Positions 44,969 through 53,042 of a stretch of 64,000 nt of DNA are shown here, piece after piece. How positions within the stretch are numbered: the first letter of the stretch is position 1; each line of letters begins with the position of its first letter. The stretch comes from an uncultured Lachnospiraceae bacterium (GTDB taxonomy: Bacteria > Bacillota > Clostridia > Lachnospirales > Lachnospiraceae): contig CAJUBE010000017.1 of NCBI GenBank assembly GCA_910584725.1, forward strand, positions 1-64,000. Direction: 5' to 3'. The notes under the pieces were generated by a model. The model did not search any database and was not told the DNA's origin. It worked only from the letters and a program-made list of their open reading frames with translations. A program made the position numbers and the translations under genes.

Positions 44969-46401
44969 AATGTCCTCATTGCGGACATGAAATGCCGGAC
45001 GGTTATCTGCTCTGTGACAAGTGCGGAGAGGAGATTCAGATCGTTCCGGATTTCGAACCGGAAATAGAAAACAGCATAACGGAAACCCTTTCTACGCTTG
45101 TCTCCGAACAGGAGGAGACGGATGAGGCGGAAACTGCAGACGGGGAGAGTGAAACGGTAACCGGTGCGGGGAAGAGGAGCCGCAAACCGCAGGTGATTCT
45201 CGCTTTGGCAATTCTTTTTCTGGCGGCGGTTATTTCCTATGCCCTCTACGCCTACCATATCCATACGGCGGACTACCAGATCAATAAGGCGGTGTCCTAT
45301 GCGGAAAAGGGCGCTTACAGCGAGGCGATTGCCTGTCTGGAAGCGGCCTATGCAGATTATCCGGAGGAAGCGAGGATTCTTTTTCTGGAGGCGGATTATT
45401 ACTACCTGCAGCAGATGGACAATTATGCGCTGTCGGCTCTCATGAAGATCATTGACACGGACGCCGCCTCCAGATATGCGGAGGAGGATGTGGAGGAAGC
45501 TTACGGAAAGATTGTCACGATCTATGCCAATCAGAAAGAGTTCGGGCTGATTAATGACCTGCTGCGTGCCTGTGATAACGAGCGGATCGTGAGCATGTTC
45601 CAGAGCTATCTGGCCATGGAGCCGGAGTTCAGCTATGTGGAGGGAAGCTATGCGGAGGTGATTCCTTTGAAGCTGAGCTCCAACACGGCGGGGACGATCT
45701 ACTACACCATGGACGGATCGAAACCGGATAAGAACAGCCCGATTTATACTTCGCCCCTGTTTTTGGAGACAGGAGAGTATACGATCAGCGCTTTTTTCGT
45801 CAATGATTACGGCATCGAGAGCGATATCGTCACGAAGACTTATGTGATTAATCTGGCTGTGCCAAATGCCCCGGAGGTGGAGCTTTACAGCGGCGAATAT
45901 ACGGAAGCGACAATGATTGCGGTGGAGACTGCTGAAGGGTGTAAGACTTTTTACACCACGGACGAGTCGGAGCCTACGGAGGACAGTGTGCCCTATACGG
46001 GGCCGATTCCCATGCCTTTGGGAAAAACGCTGTTTAAGTTTGTGAACATCAGCAGCGAGGGCATTGCCAGCGAGGTGACGACGCGTACCTTTACGCTCAG
46101 ACTGCGGGGCGCCATTCCCACACAGACGGCGGTGACTAATCTGGTCAACAGGTTGGTGGAGACCGGATATCTGGATGATGTGACCGGGAAAAATCCAAGG
46201 CAGACCGGTGTCCTGACCTATCAGTTCAGCTCTGTGCTCAAGGTGGGGGAAGAGGATTATTACACCATCAACGAGTATTATGACGACGGCACGGGGTTAC
46301 TCAGCCGCACGGACAAGGTATTTCTGGTGCAGGCGTATACCGGGGCGGCAGCGCAGCTCGGCTATGATGATGCCGGGGAGTTTATGGCGGTCATGTTGTA
46401 A
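44965..46401 (+). CDS. Zinc-ribbon, membrane, TPR-like protein with two CHB_HEX-type modules
   Basis: 478 residues. The N-terminal zinc ribbon uses Cys3, Cys6, Cys17 and Cys20 (CPHCGHEMPDG...CDKCGEE). An acidic linker leads to one membrane helix (about 74-95). Outside the membrane come TPR-like helices (AVSYAEKGAYSEAIACLEAA), then two beta modules resembling the chitobiase C-terminal domain (GTIYYTMDGSKPDKNSPIYT; KTFYTTDESEPTEDSVPYTG). A C-terminal domain of about 90 residues ends the protein. This implies a cytoplasmic ribbon and an extracytoplasmic body. It is translationally coupled to folD, though no link in function is apparent. I know the parts but not the function. Confidence 0.8.
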   Translation: MKCPHCGHEMPDGYLLCDKCGEEIQIVPDFEPEIENSITETLSTLVSEQEETDEAETADGESETVTGAGKRSRKPQVILALAILFLAAVISYALYAYHIHTADYQINKAVSYAEKGAYSEAIACLEAAYADYPEEARILFLEADYYYLQQMDNYALSALMKIIDTDAASRYAEEDVEEAYGKIVTIYANQKEFGLINDLLRACDNERIVSMFQSYLAMEPEFSYVEGSYAEVIPLKLSSNTAGTIYYTMDGSKPDKNSPIYTSPLFLETGEYTISAFFVNDYGIESDIVTKTYVINLAVPNAPEVELYSGEYTEATMIAVETAEGCKTFYTTDESEPTEDSVPYTGPIPMPLGKTLFKFVNISSEGIASEVTTRTFTLRLRGAIPTQTAVTNLVNRLVETGYLDDVTGKNPRQTGVLTYQFSSVLKVGEEDYYTINEYYDDGTGLLSRTDKVFLVQAYTGAAAQLGYDDAGEFMAVML

Positions 46402-46450
46402 ATTCACAGCGTTCCGTGCGCGCCCGTTCGCAAAACCCAAATATTATATC

Positions 46451-46479
46451 TTGCAAAAATCGGTAAGTTTCGCTATTAT
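46451..46479 (+). promoter_or_regulatory. Promoter of nfnAB
   Basis: TTGCAA (46451-46456), 17 nt, TATTAT (46474-46479); the nfnA start is about 40 nt downstream. Confidence 0.6.
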
Positions 46480-46519
46480 GGAATAGTTCGGATAAAAGGA
46501 AAAGGAGTGTTTGGTTGAG

Positions 46520-47410
46520 ATGTACAGGATTATAAAAGCAGAGGAACTTGCGGCGAATATCTATCTCATGGACGTGGAAGCGCCCCGCGTGGCGAAATCC
46601 TGCCAGCCGGGACAGTTTGTCATTGTCAGAATGGATGCGGAGGGCGAGAGGATTCCCCTGACCATCTGTGATTATGACAGGGAGAAGGGAACCGTCACCA
46701 TCGTGTTTCAGGTGGTGGGCGCGGCGACCGAGATGATGCGCAGTTTAAAGACAGGAGACAGTTTTCAGGACTTTGTGGGGCCTCTGGGATGCCCCTCCGA
46801 GTTTGTGAAGGAGGATGTGCAGGCGCTTAAGCAGAAAAAGATTCTCTTTGTGGCCGGAGGTCTCGGCACGGCACCCGTTTACCCGCAGGTAAAATGGCTG
46901 CATGAGAGAGGGATTGATGCGGACGTGATCGTGGGCGCGAAGACGAAGGATCTGCTCATCATGGAGGAGGAGATGAAGGCGGTGGCCGGAAATCTCTATA
47001 TCACCACCGACGACGGCTCTTACGGCAGAAGCGGCATGGTGACGAAGGTGATCGAGGATCTGATCGAATCCGAAGGAAAATCTTATGATGTGTGCGTGGC
47101 GATCGGGCCTATGATTATGATGAAATTTGTATGCCTGACCACGAAGAAATATGAGCTGCCTACCGTTGTCAGCATGAATCCGATTATGGTGGACGGCACG
47201 GGTATGTGCGGCGCCTGCCGCCTGACTGTGGACGGGGAAGTGAAGTTTGCCTGCGTGGACGGCCCGGAGTTTGACGGCCATAAGGTAGATTTTGACCAGG
47301 CGATGAAGCGACAGCAGATGTATAAGACGAAGGAAGGCAGAGATTATTTGAGAGCCAAAGAAGGAGACACCCATCATGGCGGGTGCGGGAATTGCGGAGG
47401 TGACAACTAA
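46520..47410 (+). CDS. nfnA: NfnA-like FAD/[2Fe-2S] subunit of the ferredoxin-NAD(P) bifurcating oxidoreductase
   Basis: 296 residues from ATG 46520; AAAGGAG lies 12 nt upstream, and a TTG at 46511 is too close to it. The flavodoxin-reductase-like FAD part contains IPLTICDYD and the NAD part FVAGGLGTAPVYPQVKW. The [2Fe-2S] cysteines lie in GTGMCGACRLTVDGEVKFACVDG. The tail ends GGCGNCGGDN. Paired with the next gene it forms NfnAB, which couples NADH and reduced ferredoxin to NADPH formation by flavin-based bifurcation. Alone, such proteins are often called sulfide dehydrogenase or PyrK-like; the pairing decides the call. Confidence 0.88.
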   Translation: MYRIIKAEELAANIYLMDVEAPRVAKSCQPGQFVIVRMDAEGERIPLTICDYDREKGTVTIVFQVVGAATEMMRSLKTGDSFQDFVGPLGCPSEFVKEDVQALKQKKILFVAGGLGTAPVYPQVKWLHERGIDADVIVGAKTKDLLIMEEEMKAVAGNLYITTDDGSYGRSGMVTKVIEDLIESEGKSYDVCVAIGPMIMMKFVCLTTKKYELPTVVSMNPIMVDGTGMCGACRLTVDGEVKFACVDGPEFDGHKVDFDQAMKRQQMYKTKEGRDYLRAKEGDTHHGGCGNCGGDN

Positions 47411-47411
47411 G

Positions 47412-48800
47412 ATGGAGATCGATGTTTTAAAGAAGGTTCCTGTGCGCGAGCAGGACGCGAAGGTACGTGCGGCGAATTTCGAGGAAGTGTGTCTCGGTTA
47501 TGATAAAGAGGAGGCAATGAGCGAGGCGACCCGCTGCATCAACTGTAAGAATGCACAGTGCATCAAGGGGTGTCCTGTGGCCATCAACATTCCGGGATTC
47601 ATCGAGAAGGTAAAGGAGGGCGATATCGCCGCCGCTTATCAGATTATCAGCGAATCCTCGGCGCTTCCGGCAGTATGCGGCCGTGTGTGCCCGCAGGAGA
47701 GCCAGTGCGAGGGCAAGTGCATCCGCGGCATCAAAGGAGAGCCTGTCTCCATCGGCAAGCTGGAGCGTTTTGTGGCTGACTGGGCGAGGGAAAACGGTAT
47801 CAAGCCCGAGGGCGCAAAGGAGAACAAGGGAAAGAAGGTTGCCGTGATCGGTTCCGGTCCTGCGGGTTTGACCTGCGCGGGCGACCTGGCCAAGATGGGC
47901 TATGAGGTGACGATTTTTGAGGCGCTCCATGAGCCGGGCGGCGTGCTTGTATACGGTATTCCGGAGTTCCGTCTGCCTAAGCAGGCCGTGGTGGCAAAAG
48001 AGATCGAGAACGTGAAGAGCCTCGGCGTAAAGATTGAGACCAATGTGGTGGTGGGTAAGTCCGTCACCATCGATGAGCTGATGGAAGACGAGGGCTTTGA
48101 TGCCGTGTTCATCGGTTCCGGCGCGGGTCTTCCGAAATTCATGGGGATTCCCGGGGAGCAGGCGCTGGGTGTGTTCTCCGCCAACGAGTATTTGACGAGA
48201 AGCAATTTGATGAAGGCCTTTGACGAGACTTCCAACACGCCCATTATGCGCGGAAAGAAGGTGGCCGTTGTAGGCGGCGGCAATGTAGCGATGGATGCCG
48301 CGAGAACGGCGCTTCGTCTCGGCGCGGAAGTGCACATCGTATACCGCAGGAGCGAGGAAGAGCTGCCCGCCCGTGTGGAAGAAGTGCATCACGCAAAAGA
48401 AGAAGGGATCATATTTGATCTTCTGACTAACCCCACGGAGATTGTTGCGGATGAAAACGGCTGGGTATCCGGGATGAAGTGTGTGCACATGGAGCTGGGA
48501 GAACCTGACGCATCAGGCAGACGCCGTCCGGTGGTGATCGAAGGGTCAGAGTTCATGATGGAGGTGGACACGGTGATCATGTCGCTGGGCACATCCCCGA
48601 ATCCGCTGATTTCTTCTACCACGGCAGGGCTTGAAGTCAATAAACACAAATGTATCGTGGCCGAGGAGGATTTCGGCGCGACTACGAAAGAGGGCGTCTA
48701 CGCGGGCGGCGACGCGGTGACGGGCGCGGCTACCGTAATTCTCGCCATGGGAGCCGGAAAGGCTGCCGCGAAAGGTATTGATGAATATCTCTCCAAATAA
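47412..48800 (+). CDS. nfnB: NfnB-like large subunit (glutamate synthase small-chain homologue)
   Basis: 462 residues from ATG 47412. GGAGGTGA ends 8-9 nt upstream, a far better start than ATG 47376, which would overlap nfnA. Two cysteine clusters for [4Fe-4S] centres are CINCKNAQCIKGCP and CGRVCPQESQCEGKCIRG. An FAD-binding fold follows (VIGSGPAGLTCAGDLAK), then the NADPH fold (VVGGGNVAMDAARTALRLG, VYRRSEEELPAR). Databases often name it glutamate synthase (NADPH) small chain or GltA; the partner gene one nucleotide upstream indicates NfnAB. A terminator follows. Confidence 0.9.
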   Translation: MEIDVLKKVPVREQDAKVRAANFEEVCLGYDKEEAMSEATRCINCKNAQCIKGCPVAINIPGFIEKVKEGDIAAAYQIISESSALPAVCGRVCPQESQCEGKCIRGIKGEPVSIGKLERFVADWARENGIKPEGAKENKGKKVAVIGSGPAGLTCAGDLAKMGYEVTIFEALHEPGGVLVYGIPEFRLPKQAVVAKEIENVKSLGVKIETNVVVGKSVTIDELMEDEGFDAVFIGSGAGLPKFMGIPGEQALGVFSANEYLTRSNLMKAFDETSNTPIMRGKKVAVVGGGNVAMDAARTALRLGAEVHIVYRRSEEELPARVEEVHHAKEEGIIFDLLTNPTEIVADENGWVSGMKCVHMELGEPDASGRRRPVVIEGSEFMMEVDTVIMSLGTSPNPLISSTTAGLEVNKHKCIVAEEDFGATTKEGVYAGGDAVTGAATVILAMGAGKAAAKGIDEYLSK

Positions 48801-48816
48801 AAGTTATGGTATGAGG

Positions 48817-48854
48817 TCTGCCTGTCGGAAATCGACGGGCAGATTTTACATTTT
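48817..48854 (+). terminator. Terminator after nfnAB
   Basis: TCTGCCTGTCG pairs with CGACGGGCAGA (one G-T pair) around GAAAT, followed by TTTTACATTTT. Confidence 0.8.
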
Positions 48855-48883
48855 AGATAAGAAATTCTTAATAATTTACGATG

Positions 48884-48934
48884 TATAATCTTTAAATATG
48901 TCCTTTATGATGTAGAATAGAACGCAGGACATAT
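48884..48934 (+). promoter_or_regulatory. -10-like box followed by a 9-bp inverted repeat
   Basis: TATAAT at 48884-48889, without a good -35 box at the usual distance, is followed by ATATGTCCT (48896-48904) and its exact complement AGGACATAT (48926-48934), separated by 21 nt. It lies in the leader of the MORN-protein gene and may be an operator or a leader stem. Confidence 0.45.
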
Positions 48935-48999
48935 CGGAATGCGGGTGCTTACAAAAAAGGGGAAGCGGCTGCTGTAGGGAAAGAAAGGTGTGGGAACAT

Positions 49000-50070
49000 A
49001 TGAGATTAACTGATCCGGACAATGATAAAAGAGAGAAGGAGCGGGAGGAAGGAGCGGAAAACTTTCTGCAGAAGACCCTGACGACAAAGGTGCTTTTAGG
49101 TGTGATTGCCGTTCTTTTGATCTTTATTCTGCTTCTGCTCACCGTAATGGTCAACGGCAGACAGAAGCGGCAGGAAGAGGCGGACAGCGATCTCCAGCAG
49201 TCCATTACAGACTATGCAAAGGAACAGCAGGAGCTGGAAGAGCAGGTGATCGGGGAAGGAGAGGAAATGCCCACGGTGGAAAAGCCTGTATCCGAGGAGA
49301 CAGAGGAGGCCGAGGAAGAAGAGCCGGCAGAAGAGGGAGAAGCGGTTTCCGCAGACAATGAAAAAACAGCCATTGTGGTGGATATCGAGGACGAGAACGA
49401 CGAGGCGTACACAAAGGAATTTATACTGAAGGAGGCTTACCCTTATTTTGCGGATAATAAGCAGGACGCCATCTGGGATCTGGCCCATTTAAAACGCTAT
49501 GTGAAGCTCTCAAAGGGGCTTGAGGGCACCGGGGATTATTATTACCAGGGCGATGTGGACAGCGAGGGAAAACCACACGGTACAGGGCTTGCCATCTATG
49601 AAAAGAACAGCTACTATTTCGGGGAATGGAGTCATGGGATGAGAAACGGCAAGGGCACTTGGTTTCGTTTCTATATCAACCAGAAGAATAAGACAAACGC
49701 TATGGGTGTTTATATGGCGCACAGTTATTCCGGAGAATGGGTGGACAATCTGCCAAACGGTCAGGGCGCGGAGCACTATGACGTGGATGTTTCGAAACTT
49801 GCGTCCACTCAGGGCAGGATTTTGCAGAATGTGGTCGGTCCTTTTAAAAACGGTCTTTACAACGGCGACATGTATGCCAACACCGTGGACTACACGGGCA
49901 ATGTGCAGGAGTGGGACGGCGTTGCCACAGAAGGCGTATTTACGCTGTGGCGGGATATGAGCGCCATCGGAGAGTGTTCGGTGTGGCGGTATGTGGATGA
50001 CCATTCCGTGTGTCTCGATATCGACAAATCGGAAAATAAGAATCAGGGAATCAGGGAGCTGTTGAAATGA
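49000..50070 (+). CDS. Membrane-anchored MORN-repeat protein
   Basis: 356 residues from ATG 49000 (AAAGG 11 nt upstream; an in-frame GTG at 48988 is less likely). A short charged N-terminus precedes one membrane helix (TKVLLGVIAVLLIFILLLLT). An acidic Glu-rich linker (about 75-125) follows. The C-terminal 190 residues contain MORN-type units: YYYQGDVDSEGKPHGTGLAI, YYFGEWSHGMRNGKGTWFRF, and YSGEWVDNLPNGQGAEHY. MORN repeats usually build binding surfaces. The topology suggests an extracytoplasmic repeat domain. No function is known; it is not part of a recognisable operon. Confidence 0.82.
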   Translation: MRLTDPDNDKREKEREEGAENFLQKTLTTKVLLGVIAVLLIFILLLLTVMVNGRQKRQEEADSDLQQSITDYAKEQQELEEQVIGEGEEMPTVEKPVSEETEEAEEEEPAEEGEAVSADNEKTAIVVDIEDENDEAYTKEFILKEAYPYFADNKQDAIWDLAHLKRYVKLSKGLEGTGDYYYQGDVDSEGKPHGTGLAIYEKNSYYFGEWSHGMRNGKGTWFRFYINQKNKTNAMGVYMAHSYSGEWVDNLPNGQGAEHYDVDVSKLASTQGRILQNVVGPFKNGLYNGDMYANTVDYTGNVQEWDGVATEGVFTLWRDMSAIGECSVWRYVDDHSVCLDIDKSENKNQGIRELLK

Positions 50071-50078
50071 GGGAGATG

Positions 50079-50107
50079 TAGACTTTGCACTTGGTCTGTG
50101 GTATACT
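50079..50107 (+). promoter_or_regulatory. Possible promoter of the 54-residue gene
   Basis: TAGACT (50079-50084), 17 nt, TATACT (50102-50107). The -35 box is weak. Confidence 0.4.
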
Positions 50108-50153
50108 TACACTGTAGCAATACAGGGAATGATGATAGAAAGCAGGTGGATGT

Positions 50154-50318
50154 ATGACATTGGAAGAGCAAAGACAGGCCGCTATTATGACATATGTGAA
50201 TCTGATGAGAATTAAAGCACATGAGACTGGTGAAAATAAAGAATTGGAGTATCAGATTAAAGTAGCAAAAGTTGTGCTGCAGAATTTTGGGATTGATTAT
50301 TCGGAGCTTGAATTATAG
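50154..50318 (+). CDS. Small protein of 54 residues, unknown function
   Basis: ATG 50154 to TAG 50318, starting MTLEEQRQAAIMTYVNLMR and ending GIDYSELEL, with AGCAGG upstream at normal distance and a possible promoter 50 nt away. The sequence is helical and charged, with no Cys or membrane segment. It is more AT-rich than its neighbours. The coding call rests on the ribosome-binding site, sensible composition and the otherwise empty 292-bp gap between the MORN gene and the next gene. Confidence 0.5.
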   Translation: MTLEEQRQAAIMTYVNLMRIKAHETGENKELEYQIKVAKVVLQNFGIDYSELEL

Positions 50319-50362
50319 AAAGTAATAATTTCCAATTCGTAAGATAAGGGAGGGTATGGTCT

Positions 50363-50869
50363 ATGCCCCAATATCAGAGCAGCGAAGCAAAGGCGGAGGA
50401 CAACCGGTCTTCCGCGTACACACTTTTGGCAGTCGGCGGTATCGGTTTTATTGCGGTATTGTTGATTTTTTTCAATGTGATACCTATTTACAGAAACGCG
50501 GGCATTACCAAATATCTGGTCTGCGGCGTTATGGGGGCAATGTTTGTCCTTTTTATCGTGTTCGGCTTCGTGTCCATGCGGGATTCCAAAATGCTTTTGG
50601 TGAAAGCGAAATCGGAAAACTCCCTTCGCTCGGAAATTGCCAGATGGTGTCAGGAGAACTTAAGCGCTGCGGTGATTGACGCGTCGATTCTGGAAGAAGG
50701 GGAGACGCTTGGCGAGCTGACGGAGGAGGAAAAGTACTACAGGCGCACGGAGCGGATGCGGGCGGCCATCGACGACAAATTTATGAATCTGGACGAGGCG
50801 TTCGTGGACGATTTTGTGGACGGATATTATCAGGAAATGTATGAAGATAACAGTGATAACAGTCGGTAA
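50363..50869 (+). CDS. Two-helix membrane protein upstream of rlmH
   Basis: 168 residues, preceded by AAGGGAGGG. Two adjacent membrane helices (YTLLAVGGIGFIAVLLIFF and YLVCGVMGAMFVLFIVFGF) span residues about 18-70; the C-terminal 95 residues are soluble, helical and acidic (TEEEKYYRRTERMRAAIDDKF). The start region YQSSEAKAEDNRSS is hydrophilic. I know it only as a conserved hypothetical of Lachnospiraceae. Its last 29 nt overlap the start of rlmH, so the two are coupled. Confidence 0.78.
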   Translation: MPQYQSSEAKAEDNRSSAYTLLAVGGIGFIAVLLIFFNVIPIYRNAGITKYLVCGVMGAMFVLFIVFGFVSMRDSKMLLVKAKSENSLRSEIARWCQENLSAAVIDASILEEGETLGELTEEEKYYRRTERMRAAIDDKFMNLDEAFVDDFVDGYYQEMYEDNSDNSR

Positions 50870-51320
50870 ACTGAAGGAGAAGTTTTTTCGCGATGCGGCT
50901 GCCGAGTATGAAAAGCGGCTGGGCCGTTACTGCAGACTGGAAATCAGGGAAACTGCGGATGAGAGGACGCCGGACGGCGCCTCGGAGACAGAGCGGGAAC
51001 AGATTTTGAAAAAAGAGGGGGCGCGCGTTGCCAAGCTTTTGCCGGATGACGCCTATGTGGTGACGCTGGAGATCGAAGGGCGCAAGTTTACTTCGGAGGC
51101 TTTTGCGGGAGAGATTGAGCGGCTTGGCGTAAGCGGCGTCGGCCACATTGTATTTGTGATCGGCGGCTCTCTTGGTTTACATAACAGTATAAAGGAACGG
51201 GCTGATCTGGCGGTAAGCTTTTCGGATATGACATTCCCGCACCAGCTGATGCGGGTTGTTTTGTTGGAGCAGATTTATCGAGCGTTTCGGATTATAAACG
51301 GGGAACCGTACCATAAATAG
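50841..51320 (+). CDS. rlmH: 23S rRNA pseudouridine1915 N3-methyltransferase
   Basis: 159 residues starting MKITVITVGKLKEKFFRDA, full length. The SPOUT-type knot carries VIGGSLGLHNSIKERAD and SFSDMTFPHQLMRVVLLEQIYRAFRI, ending NGEPYHK as in the family. It methylates the pseudouridine at position 1915 of 23S rRNA. ATG 50841 (AGGAAAT upstream) gives the canonical N-terminus; an in-frame earlier start is not supported. A family A repeat begins on its stop codon. Confidence 0.95.
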   Translation: MKITVITVGKLKEKFFRDAAAEYEKRLGRYCRLEIRETADERTPDGASETEREQILKKEGARVAKLLPDDAYVVTLEIEGRKFTSEAFAGEIERLGVSGVGHIVFVIGGSLGLHNSIKERADLAVSFSDMTFPHQLMRVVLLEQIYRAFRIINGEPYHK

Positions 51321-51415
51321 CGTGAAAAGTGCTTCTAAAGACGTCCCGCCATAGGACGGGACGCCAAGAAGCACTAAGTTTCACGCAGGAGAATGCCTGA
51401 AATACGGCATTCTCC
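51320..51415 (+). repeat. Family A double-hairpin element after rlmH
   Basis: Outer arms GCGTGAAAAGTGCTTCT and AGAAGCACTAAGTTTCACGC enclose CGTCCCGCCATAGGACG; then GGAGAATGCC...GGCATTCTCC (51388-51415). The first G is the last base of the rlmH TAG. It is nearly identical to the element at 36907 apart from a shorter inner part. Confidence 0.85.
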
Positions 51416-51451
51416 GTGCATGAATTTACAATTGCGTTCATATAGTGTAAC

Positions 51452-51751
51452 ATGAGAAGAGAGAACAGACGCCAGTCATTTTCACCGTTTGCCAGATCGA
51501 AAGAACTGATCGTGGAATCCTTAAAGCTTCCGAAGGATACCATGCTGGGGGCGGCCATTGTCACGATCACGGGGAATCGAGAGGCTTTTATTGAAAACTA
51601 TAAGGGAATTTTGGAATATACGACGGAGTCTATTGTGCTGCAGGGCAAGAATGCGAAGATCTGTTTTGAGGGAAGCGGCCTGTCCATCGACTATTATACC
51701 AATGAAGACATGAAAATCAGCGGAAAGATCGACGCGCTCCGCTATATCTGA
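51452..51751 (+). CDS. yqfC: YabP/YqfC family sporulation protein
   Basis: 99 residues. After a basic N-terminus (RRENRRQSFSP) it matches the YabP/YqfC fold: LPKDTMLGAAIVTITGNREAFIENYKGILEYT and SGLSIDYYTNEDMKISGKI. In Bacillus yqfC is a mother-cell (sigma-E) sporulation gene located before yqfD and phoH, as here. It supports a spore-forming lineage. Confidence 0.88.
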   Translation: MRRENRRQSFSPFARSKELIVESLKLPKDTMLGAAIVTITGNREAFIENYKGILEYTTESIVLQGKNAKICFEGSGLSIDYYTNEDMKISGKIDALRYI

Positions 51752-51773
51752 GCGTGTGTGCAGGGGAAGGTCT

Positions 51774-53021
51774 ATGCTTCATTGGATACAGTATTTAAGA
51801 GGATATGTTGCCATCAAAGTCTGGGGCTATTCTGTGGAGCGTCTTTTAAATCTTTGCGGCAATCATGACGTTCTGGTCTGGGATATTGAGGATCACGGCG
51901 ATTATCACACCATGCATATCAGTATAGCGGGGTTTTTTGCCTTGAAGCCGCTCCTGAAAAAAACAGGGACGAGAGCGGCCGTTACAGGCAAATACGGCCT
52001 GCCTTTTTTTGTGTCAAAAATGTGGAGAAGGAAGCTGTTTGTGGCGGGGCTTGTCTGCTGCATATTTTTCTGGTGTCTGGCCTCCCGCTTTATCTGGGAT
52101 ATCCGGATTGAGGGAAATTTCGCCCTGACGGAAGACGTGCTGATGGATTATCTGGAGGAGCAGGGTGTGCATACCGCCATGAGAAAGAGCGGGCTGGAGA
52201 TCGAGAAGCTGGAGCAGGCACTGCGGGAGGACTATGACCTGATTACATGGACTTCCGTGCAGCTTCGGGGCACTACGCTGCTGATTCGCATAAAGGAGAA
52301 CGAGATGCCGGTCTACGATAACCACAATAAGGCGGAGACAGACAAAGGCATGGATCTGGTGGCCGAAAAGGAAGGCGTGGTGACTTACATTATCACCAGA
52401 AGCGGTGTGCCGCAGGTGGCCTGTGGAGACAGTGTGCAGAAAGGGGATGTACTGGTGAGCGGTGCGGTTCCCGTCTACAATGAGGATACTACGGTGCGCA
52501 GATATCAGTATGTGGAGGCGGATGCGGATATTACCTTAAGTTACGCGAGAAATCTTTCCTTGGAAGAAGAGATTGCCTATGAGGAGAAATGTTACACGGG
52601 AGAGGCAATTGAAATTCCGGTAGTCGGAACGGGAGATAAGGAGATCGCTTTCCGTTTTCGAAAGGTTCCCTATGCCTTTTTTGATACCAGTGAGGAGAAA
52701 AAGCAGGTGCAACTTCTGGATCATTTGTATCTGCCGATGTATTATGGAAAGAGGACGGTGCAGGAATACGAAATTGTGTCGAAAATGCATACGGCGGAGG
52801 AAATGAAAACGCTTTTGCAGGAGCGGTTTAGAAAAATTATCGCAACTTTAAATGAAAAAGGGGTACAAATTACAGAAAAAAATGTTACAATAAAAAAGAA
52901 TGATAAAAAATGGGTACTATATGCTCATATGCAGCTTGAAGAATCGGCGGTGAAACCGGTGCCGACCGTTACGGAACCGGTAGAAGAATCCGAAAAGGAA
53001 GAGGACGCGACGACGGATTAG
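51774..53021 (+). CDS. yqfD: Sporulation protein YqfD
   Basis: 415 residues from ATG 51774 (AGGGGAAGG upstream; an in-frame ATG at 51756 is less likely). The N-terminus LRGYVAIKVWGYSVERLLNL is typical of YqfD. A membrane helix lies at about 85-105 (LFVAGLVCCIFFWCLASRF), followed by the extracytoplasmic part (IWDIRIEGNFALTEDVLMDY, LIRIKENEMP). YqfD is a sigma-E-dependent membrane protein needed for normal sporulation. The C-terminus is Pro/Glu/Lys-rich. Confidence 0.9.
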   Translation: MLHWIQYLRGYVAIKVWGYSVERLLNLCGNHDVLVWDIEDHGDYHTMHISIAGFFALKPLLKKTGTRAAVTGKYGLPFFVSKMWRRKLFVAGLVCCIFFWCLASRFIWDIRIEGNFALTEDVLMDYLEEQGVHTAMRKSGLEIEKLEQALREDYDLITWTSVQLRGTTLLIRIKENEMPVYDNHNKAETDKGMDLVAEKEGVVTYIITRSGVPQVACGDSVQKGDVLVSGAVPVYNEDTTVRRYQYVEADADITLSYARNLSLEEEIAYEEKCYTGEAIEIPVVGTGDKEIAFRFRKVPYAFFDTSEEKKQVQLLDHLYLPMYYGKRTVQEYEIVSKMHTAEEMKTLLQERFRKIIATLNEKGVQITEKNVTIKKNDKKWVLYAHMQLEESAVKPVPTVTEPVEESEKEEDATTD

Positions 53022-53042
53022 AGATTTTATGAAGGGTGGGGA

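Noticed and set aside
46520..48800. Dihydroorotate dehydrogenase electron-transfer subunit plus glutamate synthase as separate functions
   Set aside because: The two genes are adjacent and in the order typical of NfnAB, no pyrD or gltB large subunit is nearby, and all NfnAB cofactor motifs are present.
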